From NCBI GenBank assembly GCA_034429195.1, contig DAOUGQ010000021.1:186001-250000 (forward strand): DNA of 64,000 nucleotides, given 5' to 3'. A model generated the notes under the pieces. That model made no database searches and had not been told where the DNA came from. It worked only from the letters and a program-made list of their open reading frames with translations. Each line of letters begins with the position of its first letter. The first letter of the stretch is position 1. Origin of the DNA: UBA4782 sp034429195. Lineage in GTDB: Bacteria > Chloroflexota > Anaerolineae > Anaerolineales > Anaerolineaceae. The position numbers and the translations under genes were made by a program. Below are positions 8,975 to 16,627 of the stretch, in pieces.

Positions 8975-9184
8975 TTACAGTACGACTACATTAGCGGCTT
9001 GCTGGCCTTTGGGACCTTGCTCAATCGAGAATTCGACAGTCTGACCCTCTTCTAGAGTGCGATAACCATCGCCTGTTATTGCGCTGAAATGGACGAAGAC
9101 ATCGTTGCCATTTTCGGGAGCTAAGAAACCATAGCCCTTGCTGTTGTTAAACCACTTTACCGTACCACGAACACGTTCTGACAT
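8975..9184 (-). CDS. csp: Cold-shock protein (CspA family)
   Basis: A 69-residue single-domain OB-fold RNA/DNA chaperone. It shows both nucleic-acid-binding motifs, KGYGFLAPE (RNP1 type) and DVFVHFSAI (RNP2 type), and the usual ending GPKGQQAANV. It lies 33 bases behind the RRM gene on the same strand, so the two RNA-binding genes may share a transcript. It is presumed to melt structured mRNA after temperature downshift or in stationary phase. A GGAG lies about 9 bases before the ATG. Confidence 0.96.
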   Translation of the reverse strand: MSERVRGTVKWFNNSKGYGFLAPENGNDVFVHFSAITGDGYRTLEEGQTVEFSIEQGPKGQQAANVVVL

Positions 9185-9217
9185 ATTGTATTACTCCATT
9201 CTTATTACATAAATCAA

Positions 9218-9586
9218 TTACCGGCGAGGTCCGCCACCGCTGTTGCGATTACGTTGACCACCACCGAAACCACCTTGTGAACGGCTGCTACCATAGCCGC
9301 CGCCACGAGGGCTAAAACTGCCACGTCCGCCGCTTTCTTCGCGGGGTCGAGCAGGGTTGACCTTTAATTCACGATCACCAAAGCTAGTGCCATTGAGCGT
9401 TTTGATCGCCTGATCTGCTTCTGCTTGTGAGGCCATTGTGACGAACGCAAACCCTTTAGACCTTCCAGTGTCTCGGTCTTTGATTAGCGCCACATCCGTT
9501 ACCGTACCTGCTTGTGCAAACAGCGTACGCAATTCATCCTCTGTAGTAGAGAATGATAAATTACCGACATATAATTTGACTTCCAT
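9218..9586 (-). CDS. Glycine-rich RRM RNA-binding protein
   Basis: A 122-residue protein with one RNA recognition motif (residues 3-80) containing RNP2 LYVGNL and RNP1 KGFAFVTM, followed by an Arg/Gly/Ser-rich tail like those of cyanobacterial Rbp proteins. Those relatives are often cold-inducible, and the neighbouring csp supports a role in RNA handling under cold stress (inference). The ATG follows an AAGGAAA Shine-Dalgarno sequence. The leader is about 87 bases and contains a terminator-like hairpin, listed separately. Confidence 0.94.
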   Translation of the reverse strand: MEVKLYVGNLSFSTTEDELRTLFAQAGTVTDVALIKDRDTGRSKGFAFVTMASQAEADQAIKTLNGTSFGDRELKVNPARPREESGGRGSFSPRGGGYGSSRSQGGFGGGQRNRNSGGGPRR

Positions 9587-9612
9587 TGATTTTCCTTTTT
9601 AGCAGATCTGGT

Positions 9613-9645
9613 GAAAAATAACACCGCCATCAACTTGACTGGCGG
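9613..9645 (-). promoter_or_regulatory. Possible attenuator hairpin in the RRM gene leader
   Basis: Between the promoter and the RRM gene the minus strand forms CCGCCAGTCAA / TTGATGGCGG (9624-9645, one bulge), followed directly by TGTTATTTTT. A GC-rich hairpin plus T-tract inside a 5' leader looks like a weak conditional terminator. Confidence 0.45.
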
Positions 9646-9679
9646 CGAAAGCACACTAGCCCACTCGTGATAGGAATTT

Positions 9680-9711
9680 ATTATAACACACAAAGTAATA
9701 ATTATTGTCAA
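9680..9711 (-). promoter_or_regulatory. Sigma-A type promoter of the RRM/csp genes
   Basis: On the minus strand TTGACA (9706-9711) and an extended -10 TGT-TATAAT (9680-9685 plus the TG) are both consensus matches. The spacer is long (20 bases), and the extended -10 may compensate. Transcription would start near 9673. Confidence 0.6.
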
Positions 9712-9837
9712 GACAAATCAGGAATATTAAAAATTCAACTTGTTATAGCCAAGTCATGAAGGTATAAATGTACTATCCTCTGAGAAAATAGCAGAATTTT
9801 ACAAAAAGCATTTCATAGGAAAGATGAAATAAATTTG

Positions 9838-10425
9838 TTATCCCAACTGGCGTACTATGGTATCTACCAACATTTTGATCATTTCATCCCGGCTGGCAAC
9901 ATCATGCAGGTCGATTGAAGTACTTACGCCCTGTTTTTCGGGAATCAACCCGGCAAACAATAATGTACTGATTGCGCTTTGGAATGCCATGCGCAATCGT
10001 TGATGAGCCTCGTCTGAAAGGTTTGTCTCGAATTCAGCAGTAGTACGCTTTAACCATGCATCCAACATATCAAGAAAGGGCCCATTGGGGTCGCCTTCCA
10101 TGATTGGTCCTACGATATGCGCACGGATCAGGTTGGGAAATTTGACTACCCCATCGCTTAAATAAAGAAAGAGGGTTTTCAATCGTTCGGAATATTCTTC
10201 ATTCGTTGAAAGAATCGCGTCTGTATCTTCCATCATGTGTTTCAATGAAAGCGCCAGAGCCTGGGCAACCAGATTCTCCTTCGTCCCAAAGTAATAATGT
10301 AATGCAGCATTATTCACTCCAGCTTCTTCAGCAATACGACGGGTGGTGACGTGTTGAATACCGTACTTTTCAATAGTTGTGATGGTAGCAATAATGATGT
10401 AATCACGAGTTTTTGTCTGGGTCAT
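9838..10425 (-). CDS. TetR family transcriptional regulator
   Basis: A 195-residue regulator. Its N-terminal TetR helix-turn-helix (residues 8-55) includes VTTRRIAEEAGVNNAALHYYFGTKENLV. A helical ligand/dimerisation domain follows, with no recognised ligand signature. It is 21 bases downstream of a short-chain dehydrogenase on the same strand. The twin palindromes in the divergent promoter region upstream of that dehydrogenase are the obvious operators, so it probably represses itself, its operon partner and the divergent dehydrogenase until an inducer, perhaps a carbonyl or lipid compound, appears (inference). Confidence 0.93.
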   Translation of the reverse strand: MTQTKTRDYIIIATITTIEKYGIQHVTTRRIAEEAGVNNAALHYYFGTKENLVAQALALSLKHMMEDTDAILSTNEEYSERLKTLFLYLSDGVVKFPNLIRAHIVGPIMEGDPNGPFLDMLDAWLKRTTAEFETNLSDEAHQRLRMAFQSAISTLLFAGLIPEKQGVSTSIDLHDVASRDEMIKMLVDTIVRQLG

Positions 10426-10446
10426 AGTATCCTGCAGGTATAAAAA

Positions 10447-11295
10447 TTATCCAATGTATCTGTTAATTTTATATCGAGATGGTATAAGTGCGGAATTATC
10501 TGCTTGCCTTTTTTTGTATGTAGCTTTCCATCTTTTACCAATGATATGCGCCATATAGGTTTCAGGAAATAATCCGCTGAAGAAGCGGGCAAGTTGGTTG
10601 GCGAATCCAGGAACATACAAAGCTTTCCCAGCCAAAGCATGGTCTATTGTTTTAGCTGCTACATCACCCACGTTCTTGGTAGTTAATCTTCCCAGGAACC
10701 CTTGCACACAGATTCCGCGGATTGCTTGCTGCGTAGTGGGCATGCCAGAAGGTGCAACCACTGTAAAGGTTACTTCTTCAGGAAGAAACTCTTCTCTAAG
10801 TGCGTATGTCAGGTTGATAAGAAACCTCTTGGTTGAAGCATACACTGCTTTTACCGGCATGGGATTGAAACCTGCCAGGCTGCTCACAAAAACAATGCGT
10901 AATGGGCGTATAGGATCGCGAAATAGAAGAATATTTCGAGTGTTTTCAACATTCGCTTCAACATTCAAACGAACCATCGTACGTAATTGGAGCAAGGTGC
11001 GTTCAGCGAAAGGCCCTTCAAATTCAGCGCCAGCTACATTTAGCAGCATTTTGAATCGCATCTGGTTCTGTTTGATAAAATCCCATAATTTATCGCGCGA
11101 ATCGGGATCTGTCAGGTCACAAGCAAAAAAGTACACTTTCACGCCAAATTGCCTTTCAAGACCTTGAGCTACGAGAGATAATTTTTCAGAGGAATAATCG
11201 GTAATCAATAGATCCCATCCGCGCCCGGCACATTCCGCTGCTAGAGCTTTTCCGAAGCCGCCTGCAGCACCTGTGATAAGTACATAACTCGCCAT
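10447..11295 (-). CDS. Short-chain dehydrogenase/reductase (SDR)
   Basis: NAD(P)-dependent oxidoreductase of 282 residues. The cofactor motif is LITGAAGGFGKAL near residue 5, the NAG-type motif is replaced by LNVAGAEF, and the catalytic YASTK lies near residue 155. The C-terminal region (RFFSGLFPETYMAHIIGKRW) suggests membrane association, as in DltE/DHRS-like SDRs. The ATG at 11295 is preferred over an upstream GTG because AGGTG lies 7 bases before it. It heads an SDR-tetR transcription unit divergent from another SDR. The substrate is unknown. Confidence 0.9.
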   Translation of the reverse strand: MASYVLITGAAGGFGKALAAECAGRGWDLLITDYSSEKLSLVAQGLERQFGVKVYFFACDLTDPDSRDKLWDFIKQNQMRFKMLLNVAGAEFEGPFAERTLLQLRTMVRLNVEANVENTRNILLFRDPIRPLRIVFVSSLAGFNPMPVKAVYASTKRFLINLTYALREEFLPEEVTFTVVAPSGMPTTQQAIRGICVQGFLGRLTTKNVGDVAAKTIDHALAGKALYVPGFANQLARFFSGLFPETYMAHIIGKRWKATYKKRQADNSALIPSRYKINRYIG

Positions 11296-11328
11296 TGTCA
11301 ACACCTGTTTTTATACTGAACTTTAACT

Positions 11329-11357
11329 ATCTTACTAAAAATATTGCCAAAAGTCAA
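11329..11357 (-). promoter_or_regulatory. Promoter of the SDR-tetR unit
   Basis: On the minus strand TTGACT (11352-11357), a 17-base spacer and TAAGAT (11329-11334) fit a housekeeping promoter. The -35 box overlaps the first operator palindrome by two bases. Confidence 0.65.
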
Positions 11358-11372
11358 CCATATGGTTATACT
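11344..11372 (+). promoter_or_regulatory. Promoter of the divergent plus-strand SDR
   Basis: TTGCCA (11344-11349), an exact 17-base spacer and TATACT (11367-11372). The spacer holds the first operator palindrome, and the second palindrome lies just downstream over the start region. Confidence 0.65.
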
Positions 11373-11393
11373 AAATGGTATAACCATATGGTT
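11356..11393. promoter_or_regulatory. Twin TetR-type operators
   Basis: The perfect 12-bp palindrome AACCATATGGTT occurs twice, at 11356-11367 and 11382-11393, 26 bp centre to centre. The larger unit is also an inverted repeat (GGTTATA...TATAACC). It overlaps both divergent promoters and lies next to a tetR-containing operon, which is the classic arrangement for repression of both sides. Confidence 0.8.
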
Positions 11394-11410
11394 AAATAAA
11401 TTGAGGTGCT

Positions 11411-12343
11411 ATGGATATTCCGAATGATTTTCACAACATACATGTTGTTATTACTGGAGCTACGTCTGGTATTGGGTTCTTTGCTGCCCAGTCTTTGGCA
11501 AAACAAGGTGCCCTGGTGATAGGGGTTGGGCGGTCAGAAGAACATATAGAACAGGCAAAAAAGCGAATTCTCACTAGAAACCCACAGGCAAGATTAGAAT
11601 TCTTCCTGGCTGACCTTTCCTCTCAACGGCAAGTGAGAGATCTGGCGAAAAAGATTGCTCATTTTCTCGAGACAAATTGGGAAAGTAAACTACACGCATT
11701 GATCAATAACGCAGGAACTGTCTCCAACTGGTTCACCGCAACAGAAGATGGGTATGAGCTGCAATTCGCGGTCAATCATCTGGCACCCTTTCTGTTGACC
11801 CATGAACTGCTTCCTATGCTGCGGCAAACCCCTGAAAGCCGGGTTATTACCGTTAGTTCAAATTCTCACCGCAATATGCGCATTTGTTGGAAAGATGTCA
11901 TGTTCCGCAAAGGATACAACACATTAGCCGCCTACAAGCAAAGCAAACTTGCCAATGTGTTGTTTACCTACGAATTCAACCGCAGAGAGACGAAAATTTC
12001 TTCCGTGAAGGCTTATGCAGCAGATCCCGGGCTGGTGAACACAGAAATTGGACTCAAAGGTACTCATGGCTTGGTTCGTTGGATATGGCAAAAGCGAAGC
12101 AGGCATGGCGCATCCCCTGAAAGAATTGGAGAGGAAATCGCCTGGCTGGCGGTTGCTCCAGAGGTAAACACTTCCGTTTCTGCGTATTGGAAACATGGCC
12201 AACCTTTACAACCCAGCCGATATGCACAGCGTGAAGTTGAGGCTGCCCGCCTGTGGGAGCTTTCTGAAAGGCTGTGTGGCATAAATAGTACAACGGTCGA
12301 ATCAGATATTCTTGGCAGTGGTCCTTTAGTGGGTGGGGCGTAA
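11411..12343 (+). CDS. Short-chain dehydrogenase (retinol-dehydrogenase-like SDR)
   Basis: A 310-residue SDR with the cofactor motif VITGATSGIGFFAA near residue 12, the structural NNAG motif (ALINNAG) near residue 98, and the catalytic Ser plus YKQSK near residue 176. Its length and the NHLAPFLLTHELLPML stretch resemble the WW-oxidoreductase/retinol dehydrogenase branch. GAGGTG is 5 bases before the ATG. It is divergent from a second SDR-tetR unit and shares its operator region, so both reductases are likely induced together. Confidence 0.92.
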   Translation: MDIPNDFHNIHVVITGATSGIGFFAAQSLAKQGALVIGVGRSEEHIEQAKKRILTRNPQARLEFFLADLSSQRQVRDLAKKIAHFLETNWESKLHALINNAGTVSNWFTATEDGYELQFAVNHLAPFLLTHELLPMLRQTPESRVITVSSNSHRNMRICWKDVMFRKGYNTLAAYKQSKLANVLFTYEFNRRETKISSVKAYAADPGLVNTEIGLKGTHGLVRWIWQKRSRHGASPERIGEEIAWLAVAPEVNTSVSAYWKHGQPLQPSRYAQREVEAARLWELSERLCGINSTTVESDILGSGPLVGGA

Positions 12344-12451
12344 TCTTTCTTCTGCCAAAAGGTTTCAACTTATATATCTGCTTAATTGTAGCCCTTATCT
12401 TCCAGTACAGTGATTTGGCGTAAATCCATCATTACAATATGACATTTGACA

Positions 12452-12480
12452 TTGACAGTATTACGTAATAGTGTTATCAT
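12452..12480 (+). promoter_or_regulatory. merR promoter with palindrome in its spacer
   Basis: TTGACA (12452-12457), a 17-base spacer and TATCAT (12475-12480). Inside the spacer lies the perfect 12-bp palindrome TATTACGTAATA (12459-12470), the position where MerR proteins bind. A second TTGACA directly precedes at 12446-12451. Confidence 0.65.
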
Positions 12481-12513
12481 AATTCCTGTACATCCATAAA
12501 AACAGGGTTTGCA

Positions 12514-13083
12514 ATGGCAGATAAATATTTAATCAGTGATCTGGCAGCGAAAGCGGGGGTTACCGTACGGACGATCCGGTATTACACCCAATTGGGATTG
12601 CTGCCAGAACCTGAACGACCCGGGAAATTTGCCTGGTACACCAACGAGCATCTTGCAAGGCTTGAATTGATCCGTAAATTAAAAGATTTACGCCTGCCCT
12701 TGTGGGAAATTGAGCAGGTTATAAAAACTCCAGATACCAGCGAATTACAGAAGTTGCTGGATAGGAAAGAGAGTTCTACCCCTAAGCCATTTGAAGTAAC
12801 AAGGCAGACACCTGAAGGAAAAGGTAAACCAGGCGAGAGTGCATTGGAATACATCGTAAATATTATGAATGCGCAGCAGCACATCAATGAAAACCAGGCT
12901 CTTTATGCACCAGCAAGTCCTGCTCCTCAATCGTACCGTTCAAAGAAAAGTATATCGACCCAATGGGATCGCATCGAGATAAGTTCAGAAATCGAAATCC
13001 ATTGCCGCCAGCCATTGAGTTCTGAAAAGCAAATGAAGCTAAATAAGCTTATTGAATACGCCAATCAATTATTTACCCATTAA
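12514..13083 (+). CDS. MerR family transcriptional regulator
   Basis: A 189-residue protein. The N-terminal 75 residues are a MerR winged helix (YLISDLAAKAGVTVRTIRYYTQLGLLPEP), and the usual dimerisation helix is short. The remaining half is not a known ligand domain. It is Pro/Gln/Ser-rich and ends with a charged segment (ISSEIEIHCRQPLSSEKQ) that resembles the region before a protein-interaction helix. There are no metal-binding cysteines of the MerR/CueR type. The VWA-protease fusion gene starts 16 bases after the stop, so the two are one operon and possibly a regulator/sensor pair. The promoter has a spacer palindrome that suggests autoregulation. Confidence 0.9.
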   Translation: MADKYLISDLAAKAGVTVRTIRYYTQLGLLPEPERPGKFAWYTNEHLARLELIRKLKDLRLPLWEIEQVIKTPDTSELQKLLDRKESSTPKPFEVTRQTPEGKGKPGESALEYIVNIMNAQQHINENQALYAPASPAPQSYRSKKSISTQWDRIEISSEIEIHCRQPLSSEKQMKLNKLIEYANQLFTH

Positions 13084-13099
13084 GGGGAAAGGGGAACGA

Positions 13100-15028
13100 A
13101 TGAACGACAAAGAAATTGTTGTGGGGTTACAAACTGATATCGAGGTCATTTCAAAGGATGAAAACACAAGCAGAATCGTAGAAATCGAGATCCAGGCGCC
13201 TGTGGCAAAAGATGAGGAGAAACGTCATCCATTTAATCTGGCATTGGTACTTGATCGAAGCGGTTCTATGGAAGGAAATAAACTGCGTTATGCAAAACAG
13301 GCTGCCTTACATGTTGTAGATTTATTGGATGAAAAAGATCATCTGGCTGTTGTTGTTTACGATGATACTGTGAATATTTTGTCTGAAAGTGGGTTGGTAA
13401 CCGCTCAAAATCGCAGGCGTATAAAACAATTGTTGCAACAGGTTGAATGTGGAGGATGTACGTACCTCTCTGGGGGTTGGCTCAATGGATGCCAGCAGAT
13501 TGCTGCAACAGCTCAGAATAATTCAATCAACCGCACGTTATTACTGACGGATGGATTAGCAAATAGCGGTATTACTGATATTGAAGAGTTGTCGCATCAT
13601 GCCCGCGAGTTGGCTTCAATGGGTGTTTCTACTTCTACTTTTGGGGTAGGAAATGATTTCAATGAAAACCTGATGGAAACAATGTCCAATATGGGTCAGG
13701 GGAATTTTTATTTTATCGAATCCCCACAGGATATTCCCAATATTTTTGCATCTGAATTCAAGGAATTATCTGCCATTACAGCCAGAGATGTCGAGATAAA
13801 GCTAGAGCTACCCAACGGAACAACCCATGAATTATTTGGAGGGTATGAAGAAAAGCAGAAAGCAGGAAATCTGGTGGTTCCAATTGGCAGCATGTATTCC
13901 GGAAAATCGCAAATGGTCTATGCCCGGGTTAATTTCCCTGCTCAGCAAGATGCGAAAGATCTGGTTTTGAAGGTAGCGATCTATGCCCGTGGAGAATCGG
14001 GTGAATTGCTCGAAGCCACGAGTAATTTGACATATCGCTATGTATCAAAAGACGAGATGGAAACGGCTACGAAAAATGTTCCTTTGCTTGAACGTTTTGC
14101 CACCGTAGAACTTGCTGAAGTGTCTACCTGTGCCTTGAAAATGGAGCGAGAAGGAAGGAACGCTGAAGCTTCCGAAATGCTTAGCAGTACTCTTATGGCA
14201 AGCGCTCCCTACGCCTCCCCGCACATCCTAGAGATGTATCGATCACAGGCAGACCGAATGAAATACACGATGTCGGAAGAAGATCGCAAAGGAAGCCATT
14301 ATGAAAATTACCGGCGCCGCAGGATGCAACATCGTGATGAAGAAGAATTCCGTATGGACATCATCTCTGGGCATCTGGTTATACACGTGGACAGGTTTCT
14401 CGATGTGCTGGATACTGGCAGCCCGGTCAGTATTGGAAATATCCATAAATTCCTTTTTATGGGAGAAATGTTCCGATTGCATGAAGAATATTTAGGGGTG
14501 GATACTCATACGGTTTCTCAACAGGTGGGAAAACAGATTGATGCCATGCTGGGCATGGATATTTTGCATAACTACACCGTTACCATCCATTACACTGGAA
14601 GAAGGGTGTATTTCAGTAAAAATGGCTCCTTCTTGGTCAATGGTGAAAGGATGGAGATGAAGGATGTGATGGGCATTCCATTCATCCAGGTGCCTGTAAA
14701 TGGTGCAACTCAGAAAATGCTCCTGGATACCGGATCCCCATTGAATTATCTGACTTCCGGGGCTACCCGGGGTTTGCAGCAGGTAGATACAGCAAAAGAT
14801 ACATATCCAGGGATTGGTGAATTTGTGACACCAATTTACGAAATGCCAGTCTCCATTGCAGGTGTGACTGTTCCTTTACGTTTTGGGAATTTACCCTCAT
14901 TACTCGAATCTTCTTTGATGGTGAGTGGTACACAGGGTATTCTGGGTACAGAGATTTATCGTTACTTTGATGTAGCTTTTGCATTTCCAGAACATCGGAT
15001 ATTCATTGCTCCTGCGAATTCTCAATAA
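13100..15028 (+). CDS. VWA domain protein fused to two retropepsin/pepsin-like DTGS modules
   Basis: A 642-residue protein with no signal peptide. A von Willebrand factor A domain (about residues 45-235) carries an intact MIDAS metal site: Asp52-x-Ser54-x-Ser56 in LDRSGSM, the Thr of GGCTYLSGG, and LLLTDG. A beta-rich middle part and a helical stretch follow. The C-terminal third holds two aspartyl-protease-like halves. Each has an LDTGSP motif (Asp438 and Asp543) and a distal hydrophobic-hydrophobic-Gly signature (AMLGMDIL; GILGTEIY) before a beta hairpin. This is how the two lobes of pepsin or a retropepsin dimer are organised. The ATG at 13100 with GGGGAA before it replaces a longer frame that overlaps merR. 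A function in regulated proteolysis is inference. Confidence 0.85.
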   Translation: MNDKEIVVGLQTDIEVISKDENTSRIVEIEIQAPVAKDEEKRHPFNLALVLDRSGSMEGNKLRYAKQAALHVVDLLDEKDHLAVVVYDDTVNILSESGLVTAQNRRRIKQLLQQVECGGCTYLSGGWLNGCQQIAATAQNNSINRTLLLTDGLANSGITDIEELSHHARELASMGVSTSTFGVGNDFNENLMETMSNMGQGNFYFIESPQDIPNIFASEFKELSAITARDVEIKLELPNGTTHELFGGYEEKQKAGNLVVPIGSMYSGKSQMVYARVNFPAQQDAKDLVLKVAIYARGESGELLEATSNLTYRYVSKDEMETATKNVPLLERFATVELAEVSTCALKMEREGRNAEASEMLSSTLMASAPYASPHILEMYRSQADRMKYTMSEEDRKGSHYENYRRRRMQHRDEEEFRMDIISGHLVIHVDRFLDVLDTGSPVSIGNIHKFLFMGEMFRLHEEYLGVDTHTVSQQVGKQIDAMLGMDILHNYTVTIHYTGRRVYFSKNGSFLVNGERMEMKDVMGIPFIQVPVNGATQKMLLDTGSPLNYLTSGATRGLQQVDTAKDTYPGIGEFVTPIYEMPVSIAGVTVPLRFGNLPSLLESSLMVSGTQGILGTEIYRYFDVAFAFPEHRIFIAPANSQ

Positions 15029-15072
15029 GGAATGGTCAGGCATAAAGAAAAATACTCAAGACATTCCGATCC

Positions 15073-15150
15073 CGGCTTCATGGGTGGGGAAAATCAAAGT
15101 GCCAGGTGGGGGCACTCGCCAGTATCATGCTGGATCCACCCATGAGGTCG
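15073..15150 (+). ncRNA. Candidate three-way-junction structured RNA element
   Basis: A 15-bp outer stem pairs 15073-15087 with 15136-15150 (two G-U pairs). Inside are stem AGTGCC/GGCACT (15098-15103 with 15111-15116) and stem CCAG/CTGG (15119-15122 with 15130-15133). Both inner stems have 7-base loops, joined by a 10-base and two 2-base linkers. It lies between the VWA gene and the UDG-like gene, just before an extended -10 (TGC-TATACT, 15166-15171). No known riboswitch core was recognised. Confidence 0.35.
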
Positions 15151-15202
15151 AGTTTCTTATCATGCTATACTCCAGGTATCCCAATTTCGTGCGAGGTGAA
15201 TT

Positions 15203-15820
15203 ATGCTGGATATGCGGAATGCAGTGAAATGTGAGGCTTTTCCCTGCCAGGATGTAAACAAGGAAGGGTATTTATCCCAACCTGCGATGATCACTCCCGA
15301 AAAGATTTCCATGGTTATCATTTCAGAATCAGCCCCTTCTCTCGCAAGGGATGATTATTATGCCGGCAGTGATGCATTGTTCGCCCGTACTACATTGCTG
15401 GCATTTGAAGATGCCGGGTTGAAGGTGAACTCGATCATTGACCTGTTGAGTAAAGGGATTTACTTCACCCCGGCAGTGAAGTGCGCCAAAACGGGGTATG
15501 GGATTGCCACACCTACTATCCAGACTTGCTCTCATTTATTAGAAAAAGAACTGGCACTGTTGCCAGGAGTGAAAGTTATTATGTTGATGGGAGATGTGGC
15601 GATCAAGAGTCTGAACGAGATCGCCCGGCGAAACAAAGAACCCCGTGTGATCCCTGCCGGTTCCACCTACAAGATCAGGGGACCAGAGTTCACCTGGCGG
15701 GGGATCCGCGCCTTTCCCTCTTACCTGCAGGCAGGCGCCAGTTTTAATATCGAGAAGAGCAAGCGCCGCATGATCGCAGAGGATCTGGCGGCAGGGCTGA
15801 AGGTGGCCGGGATTGGATGA
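15203..15820 (+). CDS. Uracil-DNA glycosylase superfamily protein
   Basis: A 205-residue protein whose fold-defining stretches match the uracil-DNA glycosylase superfamily. They are an N-terminal SESAP motif after a hydrophobic strand (MVIISESAPSLARDDYYAG, like GEAPG-x-DE...G), YFTPAVKCAKTGYGI (the TxxVKC segment), KVIMLMGDVAIKSLN (the LGxxA segment), and a C-terminal IRAFPSYLQAG in place of the usual HPS/HPA loop. The normal family 4 motif residues are altered, so it may act on another substrate or not be a glycosylase. GAGGTGA before the ATG supports this start. It overlaps the next gene (HD) by 8 bases. Confidence 0.7.
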   Translation: MLDMRNAVKCEAFPCQDVNKEGYLSQPAMITPEKISMVIISESAPSLARDDYYAGSDALFARTTLLAFEDAGLKVNSIIDLLSKGIYFTPAVKCAKTGYGIATPTIQTCSHLLEKELALLPGVKVIMLMGDVAIKSLNEIARRNKEPRVIPAGSTYKIRGPEFTWRGIRAFPSYLQAGASFNIEKSKRRMIAEDLAAGLKVAGIG

Positions 15821-16520
15821 TATTACTGACGTAAAACCAACTCAACCCTTCCAATCTTTCCTCCCAGAGTTGGAAGAGTATATCCTTCCTATCTATGCAG
15901 CACACGAGATGCACTTCGACCCCACCAGCATACACGGAAGGATGCACATCTGCCGGGCTCTGCTATTTGCGGAGTGGATGGGACAGGTATACCTCGCACA
16001 TGGATTGGGCCCGAACATGTACGCAGTGTGGGTAGCAGTCGCCTTTCATGATTCCGGTCGCCAGAACAATGGCATTGATTACTGGGAACATGACAGCGCA
16101 GCCCTCTGCCGGCAATATCTATTGAATACCAGCCCATGCAGCAGTATCTACCTGCAGCAGCCAGAACATGCCGCCTGGATTGGAAACCTGATCCCTAAAG
16201 AGGGACCGCCCTCTCTCGAAAAGCAGCTCTTGCATGATGCCGATGTGCTGGAATATCTACGCCTGTTCACTGCATCCTCCTGGAGGCGTGAATTCGAACC
16301 TGACAGGGTATTCTTTCTTAGCAGGAAGGATCTCTGGGCTCCAGAGGGTATGGATACTACATCCATCCGAAACGGATTGATCCAGGAAGCCTGGGATTTT
16401 ATCACCCTGACGGATGACCTTCACCCGGCATTTCGTTGCACTCCAAAATATTTTGAAGCGATGCTCAACCTCTTGGAGCAGCATAAAGCTGATTTTTCTT
16501 TGCTTTCCCAATTAATCTGA
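15813..16520 (+). CDS. HD domain protein
   Basis: A 235-residue protein with the metal-binding pattern of HD phosphohydrolases: GRMHICR near residue 33, FHDSGRQ (the HD doublet) near residue 77, and further His/Asp residues (HDSAAL, LLHDADVLEYLR). It would hydrolyse a phosphate ester or nucleotide; the substrate is unknown. The only start that keeps the whole N-terminus is TTG at 15813, overlapping the UDG-like gene by 8 bases, so translation is probably coupled. Pairing an HD protein with a glycosylase-like protein hints at nucleotide or DNA housekeeping (inference). Confidence 0.8.
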   Translation: MDDITDVKPTQPFQSFLPELEEYILPIYAAHEMHFDPTSIHGRMHICRALLFAEWMGQVYLAHGLGPNMYAVWVAVAFHDSGRQNNGIDYWEHDSAALCRQYLLNTSPCSSIYLQQPEHAAWIGNLIPKEGPPSLEKQLLHDADVLEYLRLFTASSWRREFEPDRVFFLSRKDLWAPEGMDTTSIRNGLIQEAWDFITLTDDLHPAFRCTPKYFEAMLNLLEQHKADFSLLSQLI

Positions 16521-16529
16521 GTGAACTTT

Positions 16530-16559
16530 TTTACCGTATAACCTCATCCTCTGTATAAT
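16530..16559 (+). promoter_or_regulatory. Promoter of the LIC_10190-like gene
   Basis: TTTACC (16530-16535), an 18-base spacer and a consensus TATAAT (16554-16559). A small hairpin GCATC-GGT-GATGC (16577-16589) follows in the leader. Confidence 0.5.
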
Positions 16560-16627
16560 AAATATCGTCGTGAAACGCATCGGTGATGCCTTATTGGAAT
16601 TATTGATGAGACAGGCTGGAAGTCCTT

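Noticed and set aside
10598..11167. 189-codon plus-strand frame inside the minus-strand SDR gene
   Set aside because: Antisense shadow of a gene with clear SDR motifs; its product has no recognisable domain.
15073..15150. Purine riboswitch or tRNA-like element suggested by the two 7-base loops
   Set aside because: The loops are not complementary and the conserved junction bases are missing; there is no T-arm. Kept only as an unclassified structure.
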